Shown: one piece after another, positions 62,001 to 64,000 of the stretch
How positions within the stretch are numbered: position 1 is the first letter of the stretch
Layout: the number at the start of each line of letters is the position of its first letter
Assembly (NCBI GenBank): GCA_949878575.1
Contig: CATLAX010000001.1
Coordinates: forward strand, 446,220 to 510,219
Length of the DNA: 64,000 nt
Direction of reading: 5' to 3'
From: an uncultured Alphaproteobacteria bacterium
GTDB taxonomy: Bacteria; Pseudomonadota; Alphaproteobacteria; Rs-D84
The notes under the pieces: model-generated
Database searches by the model: none
Seen by the model: only the letters and a program-made list of their open reading frames with translations
Told to the model about the DNA's origin: nothing
Program-made: the position numbers and the translations under genes

Positions 62001-64000
62001 CGGTTTTTATGATGCAGCAACCGGCGGAACACAATATTATACGGCCAGTGGCGCATCCGCACGCGCATGGAACAAGAAAGACACATCCGTCACATTGTAT
62101 GCGCACTATACCCAGAACAAGGTTTCGTGCCAGGCCGGTAAGGAATACAACGGCTCAGAGCATGTGACCTGCGAATCAGGACACTATTGCCCCGGAACCG
62201 GTGAAACAAACGAAGGCGAGGAAGGATGCTATACAGAATGTTCCAGCCTGATGGGCGGCGAATATACTTATTCTGATACAGGCGCAAGTGCCCCAGAACA
62301 GTGCTTTACATCATGCCAGCTAAGCTGTACGGAACCATCAGAATGTCCCGCAAACTCATGGGATTGCACATTTGACACAACCGCCCAGAAAAAAGGACGA
62401 CTGTATTACAGATCACGGTTCGATTCATGTGTGGCGGAAGAAGGCGAGGATCTTAGCTGCCCGTTGAAAACACTGGAATGCAATATACGTTATTATACCA
62501 GTTCCGACATACAGACCTGTAAATCTTGCGCAGATTTAAAAGATGACAGCGGCAGCTCAAAATGGCCACGCTCGCAGATAAACTTTAACTATTCGCCGAC
62601 ACAGTGTTATTCAACATGTTACAAAGCATGCGACCCGCAGCCGTGTCCGGAAAATGCGCAAGAATGCGTCCACGGCACCAGCAGCACTCCGGGCGGTGTG
62701 TATTATGATCCGAACAACCTGGCCAGCGATTATTGCGAGGCTCCAGAATCCAGCTGCTCTATAACCGTTACCTGTAAGACAGGGTACGACTATAATTCCG
62801 AACAAAACACCTGTGATGCCGGAACGTTTGATATAACATTAAACCGTAATTATACGGCAGACGATGAAACTGTTTTGTGGCAGTTCCAACAAATATATAA
62901 CACAAAATGGAGCTATCAGGGCTCGGAGATTAGAAGCATTTCTGTCCCGACTCGTGAAAACTATCATTTCCTGGGTTATTATAACGCCCGCACAGGCGGC
63001 GATCGGATAATCCCCGCCAACGGAGAACTGCCGCAGAACACGACATTTACGGCAAATGCAACACTTTATGCCCACTGGGAAGCCGCATTGTTTGAATGCA
63101 CCCAGGGTCAGAATTATGCAGGCCAAAGCTGTCCGAACGGCCACTATTGCCCGGGCGGCACAGTAACCGCAGGAACAGAAAGCGATGCCAACGGCGGATG
63201 CCAGCCGGCCTGCCCGGCCAGCTCAAACGGCGGCACTGTCGGTTCCAGCAAAAATGCAATTGATATTGCACAATGCTACAACACCAGGGCAAATCAGACA
63301 TTTGCCGACAAAAGCGGCTATGGCAGCGAAACTTGCTACTGGCAGACGTCTCCGGCCGGGTATACAGCCGACTGCAGCATTTCCATTGATGCATGTATGG
63401 GCGGATACTGGCGCGAACAGGTAAACTCCACCATTTGCGTAAATGTCGGATTCGGCGCGTACAGTCCGGACAGGGATGCCGCAAAATATTTGTGCGAAGA
63501 TCTGTCCGGCGCAGACATAACGACAACAACCGCCGGACAGAATTCCGCAGAACCCGGATTATGCTATACGCCGTGTCCAGACAAGACCGTGACAAACGGC
63601 ACGCACAAACCCGTAAATGCACAAGAATTTTATAACGGAACGGCTATTCCGGAATGCCGGTATACGGATGATACGCTATTGTGCGACACCGGCTATCAGG
63701 TCAATGGCGGTGAATGTGAAAGCGTTGTGTATGAAGTCACGCTAAATCCGGACTTTGACGGCGGAAAAACATCCAAAATATATCTGAAGTATAATGACGG
63801 ATGGTACAGTGACAGCGCCGCAACAAACAAGATAACCAAGGTTACATTGCCTGTGAAACCTGGCGGCTATACATGCTATGGGTATGACTTTAACGGTGAA
63901 AAGGTTATAGACGCCAGCGGTACGTTGCCCAAAAACTATAAAATGTTTACCAGCAATGTTACGATTGTTGCAACATATGAACAAAATCCGGAAATAGTCT
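59071..64000 (+). CDS. giant secreted Cys-rich protein with InlB-type B repeats (truncated by window)
   Basis: Absent from the ORF track because there is no stop before base 64000; at least 1643 codons are open in one frame. Signal peptide MEKKRYFLVFLASLFVALFT...SFAAA (about 1-27). At least seven Listeria-Bacteroides (Flg_new/InlB B-repeat) modules are visible, at about residues 98-166, 218-301, 306-420, 690-772, 932-1013, 1253-1337 and 1554-1639. They have the recurrent NGG, PTRTGYTFGGWY and TLYAHW strands. Between them lie Cys-rich growth-factor-receptor-like stretches (CEQGYYCPGGTYR, CQKGHYKSTAGNTTCTA, CKTGYDYNSEQNTCDAG). An adhesin-like surface protein is inferred; no anchor is seen because the C-terminus lies outside. 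Confidence 0.9.
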   Translation, partial: MEKKRYFLVFLASLFVALFTINSFAAACSSSKTYTSCKAGRYLNEQNKAGNSCLQCPTNSTSSEGNTNVWCNCKPGYQSQDGEQGRVDQQDGACQAVNYQITYNLNGGSGCSNIKYTIESATFTLCTPTRAGYTFGGWYTSSSLTGSAVTQVAKGSTGNKPFYAKWTACTPCSTTYANTVNCSVSVSNNTCVYTTSCKPNYTSIANNGKYNAYCRPKIYTITLNKNGGTGGTDTIYEVYGLGFNNADDETISSITKPTRTGYAFTGYYTSTSGGTQIIDANGKITDSKTYFTKDTTIYAHWEAKQYTITANYAGGTGSLDWLYEQYGSAFKYSANNASYDTSITALPTNVLSTIKRSSVTTNYITTSFVFNGFWSNNVRSYIGSSSGTLMKRGYQYINAAGTILVSNTYFTANSTMYAQWNMRCPAGSYLPAYSETCTVCEQGYYCPGGTYRLSSGIQGRNSCGTTATSNAGSSSVSACKCKAGYEGNASTSSGTCTACQKGHYKSTAGNTTCTAASIGYYVSTTAATSQTQCSANRTTTGTGSTAATDCLCAPGAYLNGSTCSVCSANTYKSTIGSTASCTSCISGYTTTGTSLSNHDEQSDCKKTITLNKNGGTGTIQGTSGTANASIICSEGQNCDFGSASVLTWSKDATNKPTNTAVGGWSTSDLCYATTTSFKNPAADTYYACKTYRVDFDMNGGTGTTPDSVYATLRYKVPENSTLTTPPTRTGYTFGGWYNTSASTGGNLYYTADGTPNRIWLTTDPGTTTTLYARWTPNIYTITLYGITDSATSFTLTGEPVSGHIYEKYATGWYSNSTATTAISSVKVPTWDGFTFLGYYEDPKPLVVNNTSLGAPVISKTGALPVNTTFTDDAVLGEAWAQNCKIQPDSTKGTCTLTVSSAGVVTYSATCNTGYTLSGNGTSTPTCTGVTSKLSFNMNSGTSSGTFPTNLVATYGSAMPSIPNFSTIRPTKENFTFSGFYDAATGGTQYYTASGASARAWNKKDTSVTLYAHYTQNKVSCQAGKEYNGSEHVTCESGHYCPGTGETNEGEEGCYTECSSLMGGEYTYSDTGASAPEQCFTSCQLSCTEPSECPANSWDCTFDTTAQKKGRLYYRSRFDSCVAEEGEDLSCPLKTLECNIRYYTSSDIQTCKSCADLKDDSGSSKWPRSQINFNYSPTQCYSTCYKACDPQPCPENAQECVHGTSSTPGGVYYDPNNLASDYCEAPESSCSITVTCKTGYDYNSEQNTCDAGTFDITLNRNYTADDETVLWQFQQIYNTKWSYQGSEIRSISVPTRENYHFLGYYNARTGGDRIIPANGELPQNTTFTANATLYAHWEAALFECTQGQNYAGQSCPNGHYCPGGTVTAGTESDANGGCQPACPASSNGGTVGSSKNAIDIAQCYNTRANQTFADKSGYGSETCYWQTSPAGYTADCSISIDACMGGYWREQVNSTICVNVGFGAYSPDRDAAKYLCEDLSGADITTTTAGQNSAEPGLCYTPCPDKTVTNGTHKPVNAQEFYNGTAIPECRYTDDTLLCDTGYQVNGGECESVVYEVTLNPDFDGGKTSKIYLKYNDGWYSDSAATNKITKVTLPVKPGGYTCYGYDFNGEKVIDASGTLPKNYKMFTSNVTIVATYEQNPEIV

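Noticed and set aside
59912-63984. Short ORFs of the track inside 59.9-64 kb on both strands
   Set aside because: All are shadows of the long open frame starting at 59071.

Overview
The window comes from a small-genome, probably gut- or host-associated alphaproteobacterium. The main evidence is a circularly permuted two-piece tmRNA, a TrcR (DUF1013) regulator, a DUF2155 protein and an IHF-type DNA-bending protein. Rubrerythrin, glutamate dehydrogenase and an unusual phosphofructokinase suit an anaerobic or microaerobic fermenter. Secreted cysteine-rich proteins with LamG-like and InlB-type repeat domains recall uncultured gut Alphaproteobacteria (RF32/Enterousia-type lineages); that placement is from general knowledge and was not tested. 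The code is standard: TGA is used as a stop and prfB carries the usual in-frame TGA frameshift.

Layout. 1-6.4 kb: three cysteine-rich secreted proteins, an XRE regulator, gpmI, and a gene-free stretch with promoter-like and mutually exclusive hairpin signals. 6.4-13.5 kb: tadA/rsmD, rplY, dnaK, pfkA, a LysM membrane protein and an HNH protein. 13.6-17.6 kb: tRNA-Gly, gdhA and the rpsP-(Cys-rich ORF)-rimM-trmD-rplS operon. 17.7-22.8 kb: a DUF2155 protein, a DUF1460 lipoprotein, tsaD, xseA and small unknowns. 22.9-31.3 kb: recN, a split addA, a long coiled-coil membrane protein and an autotransporter-like barrel. 31.3-36.2 kb (minus strand): guanylate-kinase-like NTPase, rpoD, trcR, cysS. 36.3-38.1 kb: tRNA-Ser and an AT-rich patch. 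38.2-46.5 kb: fused accD-accA, ihfB, peroxiredoxin, ATL protein, two tRNAs, a Tat-type amidase, a Cys-rich exported protein, prfB and an APH-like kinase. 46.5-53.3 kb: MsbA-like exporter, a restriction-modification pair, rubrerythrin, obg. 53.4-58.8 kb: tmRNA, a Lon-like protein without its protease domain, tsaB-rimI, radC, a Pif1-like helicase. 58.9-64 kb: a CAT-anticodon tRNA and a giant secreted protein that runs off the right edge and is absent from the supplied ORF track.

How the genes fit together. Translation and its quality control dominate (rpsP operon, rplY, prfB, cysS, tadA, tsaB/tsaD/rimI, tmRNA, six tRNAs). DNA repair is represented by recN, addA, xseA, radC, ATL and a helicase. 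Envelope genes are amidase, DUF1460, LysM, MsbA-like exporter, autotransporter and the Cys-rich exported family. Several housekeeping genes have a good -10 box only 6-8 bases before the start codon, which suggests leaderless mRNAs are common here.

The most unusual observations are: sigma-70 with Asn in place of a near-invariant region 2 Trp; a Lon that ends exactly where the peptidase domain should begin; AddA split into overlapping helicase and nuclease ORFs; an AccD-AccA fusion; a Cys-rich ORF inside the rpsP operon; and the structured 4.95-5.2 kb intergenic region. No CRISPR array, insertion sequence or rRNA gene was seen.
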